A DNA stretch of 64,000 bases from Morchella semilibera. Its lineage: Eukaryota > Ascomycota > Pezizomycetes > Pezizales > Morchellaceae. The stretch is from assembly GCA_009192285.1 (NCBI GenBank), contig CM018605.1, positions 582,767-646,766 of the forward strand. Direction: 5' to 3'. A model generated the notes under the pieces. That model made no database searches, was not told the DNA's origin, and saw only the letters and a list, made by a program, of their open reading frames with translations. A program made the position numbers and the translations under genes. Every line of letters begins with the position of its first letter. Within the stretch, counting starts at the first letter, position 1. Positions 1 to 12,140 of this stretch are shown piece after piece.

Positions 1-63
1 TATCTAGAGCTCTTCTATCATCGCTGTATAGTAAGCTATCATATAGGGGGGTATAAGCAATCA

Positions 64-180
64 TGCAGGCGGCAGGGCGGCAGGGCGGCGGGGACAGCAG
101 GGACAGCAGGGCGGCAGGGACGGCAGGGCGGTAGGGACGGCAGGGACAACAGGGACGGCAGGGCAGCGGGGACGCCAGGG
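64..180 (+). repeat. G-rich GGCAGGGAC minisatellite
   Basis: Imperfect tandem array of 8-10 bp units of the form GGCAGGGAC / GGCAGGGCGG, with more than ten regularly spaced GGG runs on the plus strand. Spacing of GGG tracts by short loops is what G-quadruplex-forming DNA looks like; that property is inferred, not shown. Confidence 0.85.
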
Positions 181-532
181 CAGTAGACTAAACCACTAAC
201 ATCATCACCATCACCATCATCATTGCCATCACTATCACCATCAGATTCTCACGTTCACCATCATGAATGCCAACTATCAAGATCATTAGAACAGTAGTAG
301 ATAAACTCCAACCTGTTTTGCTCAGATTCATGTGCAAATAATTCTTATAGTTATTGTGTTCCTCAACTCTGGCAAGCCCAATGATGGAAGAGATGATCTG
401 AAGGTGCTATTGATGTGGGCGGTGATGCATATAGTGATTTAGTGATGATAGGGTGATGAAGCTGAAAAAGTTCGTGATGGCTCGGCAGGGTGCGGCAGCT
501 AGGCGCGGCTGGGGGTGACTCGACCTATATAT

Positions 533-692
533 CGTCCTATCAGGATATATATATCGTCCTATCAGGATATATATATCGTCCTTTCAGGATATATATATAT
601 CGCCCTCTCAGGATATATATATCGTTCTTTCAGGATATATATATATCGCCCTTTCAGGATATATATATATCACCCTTTCAGGATATATATAT
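533..692. repeat. 22-24 bp AT-rich tandem repeat, about 7 copies
   Basis: Seven tandem copies of a unit like cgtcctatcaggatatatat, differing by a few substitutions and by the length of the TA run. Each unit contains tcct and agga in inverted orientation flanked by TA runs, so single units could extrude as small hairpins. The tract is followed by further inverted tcctg/cagga sequence to about 745. Open frames across it are by-products of the repeat. Confidence 0.9.
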
Positions 693-1003
693 CCTGATAT
701 AATGGTATATAGTATACATATCCTGACAGGATGATATATATCGGTCTATATCCAGTGCGAAGGATAACTTCACTTTTTGAGCCCAAAACATGCAGAATTA
801 TCATTTCTTATCCTCGTGCCCAGGATAGATTACCGTGTCACCATACAAATCGATGTACCATAGGGAGCGACCAAGTCATACCAACTTTCAGGCAACTATA
901 TACGTACAGTCTTTTTCTGTCGCTCACCGCACTTATACCTCTTGATGAGCGGGACCGGAAGGACGATAACCAACAACCGGATCGGGAACTAGTCCAGCTA
1001 TAT

Positions 1004-1152
1004 ACCGCAAAATCTCAGTTTATTCGGACGGTTGCCAAGAGGACAATTTTGCAGAGGAGCTGGAAAATATCACCCCTTAAAGGAAGAGATCAGAGCCTTT
1101 TACAGCCAACACCGCTCTTGGCAACCGTCCGAATAAACCGAGATTTTGCGGT
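1004..1152. repeat. Fold-back element with 38-bp inverted arms
   Basis: Arms at 1004-1041 and 1115-1152 are inverted copies that match at 37 of 38 positions; the outer ends read accgcaaaatctcag. The spacer is about 73 bp. No clear target-site duplication is visible. It shares its outer end with the fold-back at 1671-1807, so both probably belong to one MITE-like or hairpin-RNA family. Confidence 0.85.
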
Positions 1153-1670
1153 ACTAACGACTTCGATTGCCGAAAAACCCTTGTTCATCGACAGACAGTA
1201 TTTGCTGAGTGACGATGAACCATTGTAGCTCTAACAATCGCGGCTAACGTAACTCTATACATTTAAGGATACCGCCAATACGCAGAGATACATGTATGTG
1301 TCTGCATACTACACATGGCAACCCGTGTCAACTACATACGAGTGAGGGAGTTATCAAGAAGTGAACTCTTCCCACCTCTCTCTCCATCGGATACCCACTC
1401 TCGAGGTACTCATCGTCATTCAAATGGCCAGCGCATTACCAACCCCGCCGAGAGCCGTGTCTCAAGCCCGTCTTTGAGGCATCTAGTACTTACTTACTTT
1501 ATCACTATCAATATTATACCCCGTCTTAGCAGCGGTTGGTAAACTGTCTTAAGATTTAGGCAAAGCATTATCGCTTGACAGCAAGTATCAGTGCCGATTA
1601 GGATTGCTAGACAATACCGAAGGAGCCCTACTGTAGCAGGAGAAGCCGATGGCGGCGTGTATAGACGAAT

Positions 1671-1807
1671 ACCGTAGAATCTGAGAAAACTCGTTGCGAG
1701 AGAGCAGGGGTATAGGCCAACCAGAGGCAGTCTTTGAACGCCAATATGCAGGTTTTGGTGTAGAATATCCCTGCTGCAGCACAACGAGTTCTCTCAGATT
1801 TTGCGGT
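1671..1807. repeat. Fold-back element with 26-bp inverted arms
   Basis: Arms at 1671-1696 and 1782-1807 are inverted copies matching at about 23 of 26 positions. The outer end (accg, then aaatctgag-like) resembles that of the element at 1004-1152. The spacer is about 85 bp. No coding capacity is evident. Confidence 0.75.
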
Positions 1808-3277
1808 AGGTATATACATGTAGTTACTTCTGCTAATGACCATTTAGGGCGGGAACACATACGTCTGGTCTGGCAGACCACTGTTATATGAAAGAGCTCA
1901 GGCGACATATCAGAAACTACACTTACTTTGGGACGATACAAAATCTGATTAATAGGAAATTAACTTTCATAGAATATCACTCGCTCTTTATCGGACTGTT
2001 TGTTTTTCTCTGCGCACTGATGAAGAACAGATTCCAGTACTAGATGTGAATGATTCTACTATTACCAACCTCGGGTTCGGCAGTGCCGCAGCCGGGTCAG
2101 CCCACCACCTCAAGGCCACCCTAATGCCCCTGAGCAAGTTTGGTTAGATGGGACTCCCCATTAAGCTCACCACATCGCGGTTCATGTACTTGAGTGATGT
2201 TTCGCTCACTGGCCAGTAACAACGCGCTAAAAGTGCCACGCTCCTGGGTCGCGAGTGGGATCTCCCGTGTTGGCCAAATGAAGATAAAATTGACGTTGCT
2301 TGTGTAACAGGCTGCTGAAAGTCCCGTATCCCCCCTATTTGGTGACAAGAAGATCAGCAAAACAAGCATTTTTCTCACGAGAGAAATGCTTATTTCGAAT
2401 CCGAGTCTTTGAGGAGTGTGGTTTAATTTACGGACCGAGTGTGGCTGATAACTTGGCGATACGGCCCGTCTCGGCTCACCAACCCCCCGGGCATTGGCAC
2501 TGGCATTGGCAACATTGGCGGATGCGAATGTGTGCTCTTTGCTAGTAAAGATTGAATTTAGTACTGGGTCTACTCATCGTTGGTTCCATTCTCAGCTTTG
2601 GGTTGAAGGAATCTCAATTTGTCACGCATCCATCACCCGTGTTGGTGATGCAACCATAAGCGCCTCTATTAAGCTTAAGCACGAGTATTACTAAACAGTA
2701 CGAGTGTAGGGGACTATTAGCGGCAGTAACACAATCCACAAGGCCCTAGTCACGACCATGAAGATCATGCTTCTTTAATTCATTATCGAATTCTCTAAGG
2801 GCTTGGTTAAAAGTTATCTACAATTAAAGCACGGGTGCATACTAACAAGTGTAGATCTGGGGAAACTGTCTATCTCATCACACATGTCCAGTCAGTTGTT
2901 CCTACATAGGATGACTTGACAGTCAAAATGCACATGCACGCTTCGCTACAACAGATTATTTTGGTTTCCCATGCCTCTTTTCCCGAAGTAAGACATCTCC
3001 ACAAATCACGATGGCCGACAACCCCTGAGAGCCCAAAGTAAACCCAAATCCAACTCGATGGTAATTCAGGGGCAATAAGAAAAAAAAAAAGTCAACACAC
3101 ATGTAGGAGGCGTTAGCGAGTCAGTAATATTCTGTGCTAGCATCAAAGTGATACCTACTTTGCGTATAAATACAACTGTCAATCCGCCTTGGTATTCCAA
3201 CCCCCCATCTCACTACTCAATTATCAAGCTACCATCGAACAAACAAACCCAAACCCAACCCAACCTAAACGTTCAAA

Positions 3278-3720
3278 ATGCAAATCAAGTCAATCCTTCT
3301 TACTGTCTTTGCTGCCATCGCTCTCGTCAGCGCCGTCGATGTTGACCCAGCGGCTGAGGTACATAAATTATTCTTAATACACTACCATTGCGTCCACTAA
3401 CAAAGATTTCAACCTACAGCAAAAGGAGTGTGTGGATCATGCCAAAACATACCGCGGCACAAACCCCTCTGCAGATGCTGAGGAACTCTGCAAACAGTGC
3501 AGGTTAGTCTACCCACATCCCCCCTTCTACTACCACTCGTTTCTAATATCCGCGGAATAGAATCGACTCTAGCAAACAGTGCGCGTCTGCAAAGAAGACC
3601 TCTGATCAAACACTCAAGGGGTCTACGTGCTACGAGACTGCCCTCGCAAAGTGCAAGGGCGAGAAGGGAATTGCGGAGCCTCCTGCTACTGAGCCTGTAG
3701 CAAAGCAGGGCTCCAAGTAA
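3278..3720 (+). CDS. Small secreted cysteine-containing protein
   Basis: A three-exon gene (3278-3358, 3420-3502, 3561-3720) encoding 107 residues; I do not recognise the family. Both introns are short GT-AG introns with CTAAC- or CTAAT-like branch sequences, and the spliced frame is open to a TAA stop. The first 18 or so residues (MQIKSILLTVFAAIALVSA) form a classic signal peptide with likely cleavage after Ala. The mature chain of about 88 residues has six Cys, many Lys and Ser, and an E/P/A-rich tail, so it probably folds with disulfides outside the cell. Size and composition fit the small secreted proteins of fungi, some of which act in host or microbe interaction; that role is only a possibility. 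It lies alone between gene-poor stretches. Confidence 0.75.
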
Positions 3721-6390
3721 TTTTTGAATAGAGGGGCTTTTTAAATGTAATACTACTGGCGGGTTATGATAATTCGAGGGGCGGGCAAGAGATAGATAGT
3801 CATGCTTAGTCAATTGATAATTGTTTAATGTTTGGAGAATTCAGCGTACAGTCCTGTGAATATACGTACATGTACTCAGATCTTCTTGGTTCCGCGGCCT
3901 GGGAGAAGGGGGGGGGGGTAAGCAGAAGTAGTACAATACATCTACAAAAGAAAAGAAAGTCATACATACTAATTAAGTGTTCACCATACTGAAATGAAGC
4001 ATCCGCTCGACCGTTATCTCTCGGATCAACCCCTCCATCGTATTCCGAGTCATAACACACGACCTACCTGGCCGGATAGGTTTAGTCAGCGGCAGGTGAA
4101 TAGAAGGTAGTTCCGAGAATCACATCGTGTCACTCGCTCTTGCCAAGAAACCGCCCAGCCTGTTACCCAACAACGTACGTACGGGACATGGGAAAGGAGG
4201 CCTTTCCTCTCGATGAGACTGTGCAGGGCTAAAATGCCTTACGCACTGTCAGTTAGGCCGTATTTCCTGATGACTAATTATAGAAATCCGCATTCGCGGG
4301 TTGTGATTGGAGCCCCTCGACCCAGAAACTTTCAGAAACAGCGCGTTGGATCCAAGAGATGGGTTTGGTAAAGCGAGGGTGTGGGGACCTGTTAGCGAAA
4401 CAAGTTGGCGGGGACCGTTGCCTTTGGTGCCTCTTGACCTGTAAGGACTCTCTCGGCGGTGCTGGCTTGGTAAAGTTTTCTCTTAATTCTGGAACTGTTT
4501 GCCAAGATGTGTGTCGGTCAAAAGTTCGGGACAATGGCAATTCAAAGACTCAAGGCGGCGAAAGCAAAGTGGAATCAAAAAAGCGGTTGGGTGGCGATGC
4601 CCGCGGCCACAACATTAATTTAGTGGGGCTCGGGCCTGCAGATGTGTAGTATAATCGGACGGCCAGCCGAACATGACCACTCCCAAGCTTTGATTGCTGA
4701 GTAGTCTTGCCCTATGTACTAGTATCGAGAGATCAATAGGCCGGCATGAGGCTACTTTGACGTCGAATATTAATCGAAGCAAGCCTTCTGTCTGCTGCTC
4801 CTCAGACTATCCGCAGCCCCCCCTATGCAGCTGTAAAGGGTGGTATTCAAAGTAAGTGACGACATTAAAAGAGGTTTCAATCACAGGAAGAGGAGGCAGA
4901 TTGCTCCTTAATTTTGTATTGGGGGACTCAAACATCCCAACTCATCCAGCGAGGTTTGCGGTCACCACCAACCGTGGATTTTGGTAAAAGCCGTCCCGGG
5001 GGAGGGGGCGGGATGGGTCATAGAACTAGGTCGATTGAAGAGGAGAGTATTGGTAGAAGTCAGGGTTAGGGTTAGTTCTCATAATTGGTTATCAAATCTT
5101 CTTTTCTTTTTCTTTTCGTCCAATTCACCAAATCCTGATGGCTCTACATTGGTGTGAACTACGTCAAAGGAAAAGCGTCTACCCCGGCCCGTACCCCCGT
5201 GCGAGCAGGCCAGTGCCTACAGGGTAGGATTTCGTTTTTGCACCTAGCTGTTCCTCTCTATTAGCATTGATTTGCCGTGCGTCTTGATTGATACTTCATA
5301 CACGCGCGCAACCTAATGGTTATGAAAAAATCCTATCCCATCGTCCCCAGGGCAGAGTACTCCTTGCTGTGCGTCTTGAACCTTGGGCGCTTTGTAGATA
5401 GATAATTCCCAGCGGCCCACAGCGTCTGTTTTCAACCGTACCACTCCAAGGCACTCGGGATATCCCTTCTTCGGGATCGCAAGATATGCAGTGAAGGTAT
5501 TGAAGTATTTCCTTTAGCCGGGTGGATATCTATCTACACGCAAAACCTGGGGCCGTTGGTTGTCGTGGGTAAAAGGTGCAGTTGAGACGAATAGAATACG
5601 GTGACGTCGGGAGATAATTAAAAAACTATGAATTCTACCGGGTCAAAAGGTCAATCCCTCGGTGCAACACCACCCCCCAGCCGTACTCAAGGCCTCCCGA
5701 TGGGCCGAGTCTAAATGCCTGGTAATTCGATCGAACTCAAGGCCTGTTGATGGGCCGATTCACGAACGCTCGGTGTTGGGCCAGGAGTCAAAGTGTGATA
5801 TCCACTCGACCACTGGCCATTTGCTGGAACTCTCGGGAACTAGTATTTGACCGGGTAGCCACAATAGACTTGCAAATCTAATTGACCACAACCACACGCA
5901 AACCACACATCACGAGAAACATTTTTTGAAAACGCCCCCCCGCCCCCCACAATTCCAATAAACCATCACCTCTGTTCACACGACCACCCCCCCCCCCCCC
6001 CCATATTCTCCTCCCTATCATACTAATAACGATTGACAGTAAAGGCTCGCAAAAAAACAAAAACAAAACAAAGCGGTTCCCAGGGCAGGGAGACCCGTAC
6101 ACGTACTTCCTAAGCAATCCCCATAATATTCGATAACCCCGCGATTATAACACTCTCACACACATAAACACTTGACACTCGTGGTAAGAGCTGTTCGGGG
6201 CATGCTTCACCAAGTATCACTCGATATAGCAGGGTAATCCTGGTTGTCAACGGAACCTGCCGAGAGTAGTCATATCTCGAAACACAGACGTGTTAAGTAC
6301 TTGCAAAAGGACACGCAAGGAAACACCCACCGTCCGTCACTTAAAAGCCCGCCCCCAGACGCCAATGCCTGATCATCTACAGCTCTAAAC
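3721..6390. other. Intergenic stretch, no gene seen
   Basis: No gene is supported here. It contains a two-unit telomere-like gggttagggttag at about 5064-5078, an imperfect direct repeat built on ctcaaggcct...gatgggccga (about 5686 and 5736), long C runs near 5930-6001, and one TACATGTA palindrome at 3867-3874. The last 100 bp are the promoter of GWT1. Confidence 0.55.
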
Positions 6391-7894
6391 ATGGCCCAGT
6401 CTATGAAATCGCTGAAGGAGGACTTTGTGTCCAACCTGACCGGTGGTACCATCACGGAGATTAATCTCGTCACTGCTGTCGCGCCTGTAAGTGAGCTACT
6501 AGTAATGAGCGATTGAAAACCTCTGCGGTGCTAATATAGAGTGTGTGAAGGCAACATATATCCTCTATTCAGCTCTACAGACGCGCTTAAACTTCTTTCG
6601 TCCCTACGGGCCTCTCCAATTCGTTACCGACTTCTTCCTGAATGCAGTCGCAATACTTCTCTCGACAACACTTTATTCATCGCTCCCACTGCTCTTCAAC
6701 CTTTTGATCCTCCTTCCCGCACTTTTCCTCACTATTGGTTCCGCCGCCGCTCACCAAAAGCCTAAGCGCCTTGCGAAACCTAAAAATGATACCGCGCCCC
6801 CGCCTTCTGAACCTCTACTGCCAAAGAAGGCATTCCTGACAGTCTACCGCGGGTCCATGATGGTGATCACCTGCGTTGCCATTCTAGCCGTTGACTTCCG
6901 TGTCTTTCCACGGCGCTTCGCAAAAGTTGAGAATTGGGGGACATCTTTGATGGACCTCGGCGTCGGGAGCTTTGTCTTCTCCTCCGGCGTTGTCGGTGCG
7001 CGTCAGGTCCTTAAAGATCACTTTGCGAAGAAAGAGCCATCAACACTAGCGGTCCGCATGAAGGGCGCTATGCGATCTTCGGCACCTCTGATTTTTCTAG
7101 GCTTTGTCCGCCTGGCAATGGTGAAGGGCGTCGACTACGCAGAGCATGTAACAGAGTACGGCGTGCACTGGAACTTCTTTTTTACGCTCGGGTTTCTCCC
7201 ACCGCTACTGGCTCTGTTGCAAACCATTCCCACTGGCTCTCTGGACCTGACGTGGCTGTATACACTCCTAGCTTTGGGCGTTGGTGTTACATACCAGACT
7301 GTCCTAGAGTCTACAGGCCTCCAGAACTATGTTCTTATCGGTGATCGCAATGCGTATGGGCTCCTGGGCAAAAACAAGGAAGGTATTTCCTCGTTCTCAG
7401 GCTACCTAGCTATTTTTCTGGCTGGCATGGCAACGGGCATGTATCTCCTTCCCTCCACCGCCAGCAAAAACAAGCTCTTAAAGACCCTCTGCTCGTGGAG
7501 CGTAGCCTGGGTCTTTCTCTTTTGCGCGGTGAACCAGTACTGGGGCCTTGGCGTTGGTGTCTCACGGCGCTTGGCAAACCTACCGTATTTCTTGTGGGTG
7601 GCTGCGTTCAACACATGTCAAATCACGGCGTTTTACTGCGTGGAGCGGTTCTTCTATGACGGCCACCAGGGTGACAGTTACGAGATGGCCGTGCCAAAGG
7701 TATTGGAGGCTTTCAACGCAAACGGGTTGGCGGTGTTCTTGGTGGCGAACCTGTTGACCGGTGCGGTGAATGTCAGTATCAATACGTTGACGGTAGGCAG
7801 GGGCGGGGCAGTGGCGGTCTTGCTGGGCTATGCGGGTGTGTTGACGACGTTGGCGGTTGGGCTGGATAGGGCTGGCGTGAGGATTAAGCTGTAG
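6391..7894 (+). CDS. GWT1: GPI-anchored wall transfer protein 1 (inositol acyltransferase)
   Basis: Two exons (6391-6486 and 6542-7894) give 482 residues, the usual length for fungal Gwt1. The protein acylates the inositol ring of glucosaminyl-phosphatidylinositol in the ER membrane, an early step of GPI-anchor synthesis that feeds cell-wall mannoproteins. The N-terminus carries the family motif around [15 protein letters not shown], followed by [17 protein letters not shown] and many hydrophobic segments typical of a protein with a dozen or so membrane spans; [12 protein letters not shown] and the later [26 protein letters not shown]-like region (about residues 290-320) are family hallmarks. 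The acceptor was placed at ...tatagag so that the reading frame continues as PCVKATYIL. The frame is open throughout, with no sign of damage. Neighbours are unrelated in function. Confidence 0.93.
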
Positions 7895-9471
7895 GTTTGA
7901 TTTTGGAGGGGCGTTCTTTAATGTAGTAATATTAGCAATGAATACCATTTAGCAAGTATATAAGGGGGGACTTTGGTATTGGGGACTAAGCCGATAGCCA
8001 CTGAATAAGTCTTGGTGTTTTCAAATCAATCAGGGCCAGTTTCCATGTATGTTTCTGTCATTATTGACAGTTGTATCCTGCAGGTACTGTGTTTCTCGAC
8101 GCGGCCGAGTGATGGGCCGTGACTAGCCTATACACACACACGACCTCTGGAGGATAGGATGTTGGGGTGGGTGAATCGAGTGTATCATCCATCAGAGATG
8201 AATGTCTTGCGGGGGGAGCGGAACGGGGGATTGTGTGTAGCTTTGTATGTAGCTACAACTGGGCTGATAGGCGGGGGTGGCCTGGGCGTCTCTTGAGATG
8301 GCTGTGCGTGTGTGATATGGCGTGAATGGATGGGTGTGTGTTTTGTGGTGGGCTGTTGGGGGGTGGGGGGTCTGGGGGTTGAGAAGAGAAGGGATTGGAC
8401 GGATTGGACTGCTCTGTATTCCGGGGGGTTGATGCACGCCCACACGTAGCTACATGTAACTTATAAGGAGGGTAGCTGTGTAACTAGGGTTCTTGGCGGC
8501 GAGTGCTGCATTGTGTCGCACTCGGGCACAGCTGCACGCCCGGTCCCATTGGTGTTGGTGGAGTGGGGCGGGGGGGCATACGTGTAGTGGTGGTGGTGGT
8601 GGTGCATGGTAAGCTTGCCGGTGTTGGGGAGTGGGTTTGGCGTCTACCGGGTTGGGAAGTGGTGCAGTACAACACGTTATCCGTACATAATCACTTGGTG
8701 AAGAGCCCACATTTGCCCAGAAGGACGTTGGTTCCCGTGCGGCTCTGGGGGCATCGGATGTGCACCACTTTCAGATGCAGGTAAAATAAATACATGAATC
8801 CTCGACCGTACGTAGCTGCAGGTACATCGCTCTACCCGTTGCTGTAATACTTTCCCCGTATTATTGTCAGTGTCGAGGTCACACGGGATCTCAGGCCTGC
8901 ACCCCGCCCGAGCTCGCTACCAGTTCTGCTGCTGTGATCACGGACACAGTGGCCCTACCACCGGGCACTAAACTAGGATGGGATGGGATGGTGCGGGCGC
9001 ATCCAGAAGGGCCCTTGTCATAATGGCCCACCACCGAAAGGACGCAAAAGCTTGCACCAGCCCGCGCCTGGGGCTCGACACTGGGCCGGCCACGCCTGGG
9101 CACACCTCGTCTAGCTGGGGGGCAGATTGTAGTCGGGAAGGTTGGTTATGGGGGCTTTGGATTAAGGGGACAAAGTACATAGATATCAGCATTAATGTTG
9201 GGTAGCTTGGAGTAAACCCCACCTACTATACTCGCATATCTAAAAGTATCAGAGTCAATGTTGGAGGCTGAGGGAGAGGATGGTTGCCATAACCTACGGG
9301 CCGAACGCATGTACAAATAAACAAACAAACAAGCTCCAATCCCACAATTATCACTCGCCATGCAAGCCACCATTACCCGGCTCGAGTGACCGCCCATGAT
9401 CCCCAACCACAACACCTCAACGCGCCTAACCACCAAAATACCAAACCACCAACAACTCCAAACAGCACACA
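7895..9471. other. Intergenic stretch, GT-rich
   Basis: No gene is supported. The region is rich in GTG/GGT triplets (for example 8580-8605) that create open frames on both strands without family signatures. It holds one TACATGTA palindrome at 8451-8458. The last hundred bases (AC-rich, from about 9390) look like the 5' leader of the next gene. Confidence 0.5.
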
Positions 9472-12140
9472 ATGTCCGACCACGACCCCTTCCCAAACGT
9501 CAAAGACAAGCTAACAGCCCCGACCAAGAAGTCCGCCTTCGAAAAGTCCCGCCTCGAAGCCGAGGCCAAGCGCCTGCGCGAGGAAGCCGAGACCGCCGCA
9601 GTCCTAAAGGACTTTGTCGCCTCGTTCGACGACGACCCCGCGCCGTCCGTGCCCTCGTCGTCTTCTGGCGGCTCCGGCCCCCGCGGCGGCGGCGGCTTCC
9701 GGGCGCGCGCTGCGGGGCGCCGCCACTTCACGGCCGGCCCGCCGAGGAAGAGGAACTTGGAGGCGGCGTTTGAGAGGGATGGCGGGGAGGAGGTGGTGGC
9801 CGGCGTGTTTGGCGGGGGCGGCGGCGCCCAGCCGGTATTGTCCATGTCGATGTCGATGGGCGACAGGGACAGGGGCGAGAGGGAGAAGAGGAGGGCGAGG
9901 GGTGGTGGTGGTGGGGGGGAGACGGGACTGCTGGCGTGGGAGAATTCGGCGCCGGGGGGGAAGGGGGATGATGATAGTGGTGAGTCTACTATGGTCTTTT
10001 TTTTGGGGGGGAGGACCCCCCGGGGGAGAGTTTTATATATAGGTTTATATGATGGTAGTAGGCTAATTAGATATGTTGTATAGATTCAGAGACCTCATCG
10101 AAACCGCACCCAAAACCGACACTATCGCTCACGTCCCTCCCGCCATCAACCACGAAACCGATCCTGACCGCGCTCCTCGCGTCAACCCCCCTCCGTATCG
10201 ACTCGATCCGCATCATACCCGCTCCGCCGCCGCCCGGCCCCTCCCAGCCCTCCCCCAGCATCCGGAAGGCCTCCTCCGCCCTCATCACGCTCTCCCCCGA
10301 GACCCCAAGCTCCGACATCGACGCGGCCGTGACATCCCTCAACGGGCGCTACCTGGGCTCCGGCTTCTGGCTCACAATCAGCCGGCACCTCCCCTCCACC
10401 ATCAGCATCCCGCAACCCCTCAACAACCCCCACAAGCAAACCCAAATTCAACGCCAAACATTCGCCCCCGCCCGCCCCCCCCTCCTCCTCCTCCGCCCAC
10501 CACAACCGCCACCACAACCACCGCCCCCCGCCCCACCGCGGCGGCTTCGCGCCCCCGTCCTCCTACCGCACACCAAGCACCGCCGCCGCCACCCCCTCCT
10601 CCCTCCAGGTCCACGTCCACACCCCAGCAGACCTGCGCCTCCTCCGCCTAATCCACAAGACGCTAGAGATGGTGCTGAAGCACGGCGCCGCCTTCGAAGC
10701 GCTGCTAATGGCATCCGACAACGTCCGCGCCGACCCCCGCTTCTCATGGCTCTGGGACGCCCGCTCCCCACCCGCCGTCTACTACCGCTGGAAGCTCTGG
10801 TCGCTCGTCACCGCCCAGCGCCCCCAACCCGCAATCGAGATGTTTGAGCCCACGCCCGCCCTATCCGCGCTCTGGATCCCGCCGCGCCGCCCCCTGCGCT
10901 ACGAGTTTGCCGGAACCCTCGCCGACGTCCGCGCCGACGAGGAGTTTACGCGCGAGGAGCTCCTCGACGACGACGACGACGGCGGCGGCGACGCCGCAGA
11001 CTCCTCCTCCTCCTCCCCCCCCGACGGGAAGAGGGGCTACCTGGGTGTTCTGGGGCGCGCAAAGCTCGTGCACCTGGTCGCACGGATACCGACCGCGACG
11101 ACGCGCGTGCGCAGGGGTGATGTCGGCCGCGTGATGGCGTTCGCGATGGAGCACGCGGAGGGCGGCATGGGCGAGGAGGTTGTGGACGTGCTGGTTGGCA
11201 ACGTGTTGCGGCCGCTGGCGTTTACCGCTGCTGCTGCTGCTTCTGCTGCGGCCGAGGACGCGGCGGGCGAGGAGACCCACGCTGCAAAGATCATTGGGCT
11301 GTGGGTCATCTCGGATGTGCTCAGCAATAGCTCGCTGGGCATCCGTAATGCCTGGCGGTACAGGCAGCTGTTTGATGTGGCGCTTAGGGAGCGCGCTGTG
11401 TTTGCCCATCTGGGCGAGGTGTATAGGACGCCTGGGTGGGGGCGCATGAAGGCGGAGAAGTTTAGGAGGGGGGTGGTGGAGGGGGTGTTGGAGTGGTGGG
11501 AGGTATGTTTTTTTCTCTATTTCCCCTATATATATTGTGTTTCTCTCTCTCTCGGCCTCTGGCTTCTCTATTTCCCCAATATGTATATTTTATATACATA
11601 TATATAAATCTACAGACATACAGTCACTAACACCCCCCACAGAAATGGTGCATATTCCCACAAACAACCCAAGACGCCTTCCTCGCCGCCTTCCTCACCC
11701 CCCCCTCCACCACCACCGCTCCCACCGCTCCCACAACCACCTCCACAACCCCCACCCCAACCCCATCCCAAGCCGCCCCAAAAAGCAAATGGAAAACCGT
11801 CGACGCCGCCCCCTCCCCCTTCAACCCGCACACCGCAACCGCAACCGCAGACCCCGACGTCGACGGCGACGAGGACATTGACGGCGAGCCCATGCCCGAC
11901 GACGACGACGACGACGACGACGTCGACGGCGAGCCAATGCAGGACCAGGACGAGCCCATGCGGGAGGACGAGGACGACGACGACGACGACGACGACGAGG
12001 ACGAGGACGAGGACGAGGACCTCAAGGAGATGTTTGATGACGGTGCGGCACAGGCGCAGGTGCCTCCTGCTAGGGCGGCGGCGGTGGGTGCGCCGAGGAA
12101 GAGGATGAGGGCGGAGGAGCTCTGGGCTGATGGGGAGTAG
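9472..12140 (+). CDS. U2 snRNP-associated SURP/CID splicing factor (U2SURP/SR140-like)
   Basis: Three exons (9472-9979, 10090-11502, 11643-12140) encode about 805 residues. Order of parts: charged N-terminus (KSAFEKSRLEAEAKRLREEAE), Gly/Arg-rich stretch, a degenerate RRM-like domain ending in VTSLNGRYLGSGFWLTISRH, a low-complexity linker (HRGGFAPPSSY), a SURP module (DLRLLRLIHKTLEMVLKHG, then FSWLWDARSPPAVYYRWKLW), a CID-like helical domain (around KIIGLWVISDVLSNSS) and a very acidic tail. This order matches fungal homologues of the U2-associated factor SR140. The exon total is one base over a multiple of three: the RRM part reads in one frame up to about 10400 and the linker/SURP part continues in the +1 frame from about 10413, in a C-rich tract without a plausible intron. 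I take this as a likely sequence error. The third exon has a long GAC/GAG run coding for Asp/Glu. Confidence 0.82.

Larger units (their letters stand above)
1..3277. other. Gene-free left region
   Basis: I see no credible gene here. Open frames are short, lack family signatures and overlap repeats. The stretch holds a G-rich minisatellite (64-180), an ATC/CAC-type triplet run (about 190-245), an AT-rich tandem repeat (533-692), two fold-back elements (1004-1152 and 1671-1807) and a small perfect-looking hairpin at 2364-2391 with arms around aagcattt and aaatgctt. It ends in the promoter of the small secreted protein gene at 3278. Confidence 0.6.

Noticed and set aside
490-702. Tyr/Ile-rich open frames over the tandem repeat
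   Set aside because: They are translations of the 22-24 bp repeat in several frames.
731-1228. A 165-codon plus-strand open frame
   Set aside because: It runs through both arms of the fold-back at 1004-1152, has no family features and no supporting splice or context.
4274-4649. Overlapping open frames on both strands in the gap before GWT1
   Set aside because: Neither shows a motif, intron or codon pattern better than its opposite strand.
5064-5078. gggttagggttag as an interstitial telomere
   Set aside because: Only two units; that length is expected by chance often enough to say nothing.
8185-9496. Multiple short open frames on both strands
   Set aside because: Low-complexity GTG/CAC-rich sequence, no conserved blocks.
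10182-11447. Several long minus-strand and alternate-frame open frames within the U2SURP-like gene
   Set aside because: They result from very high GC and few stop codons; the conserved SURP and CID motifs are on the plus strand in the other frame.
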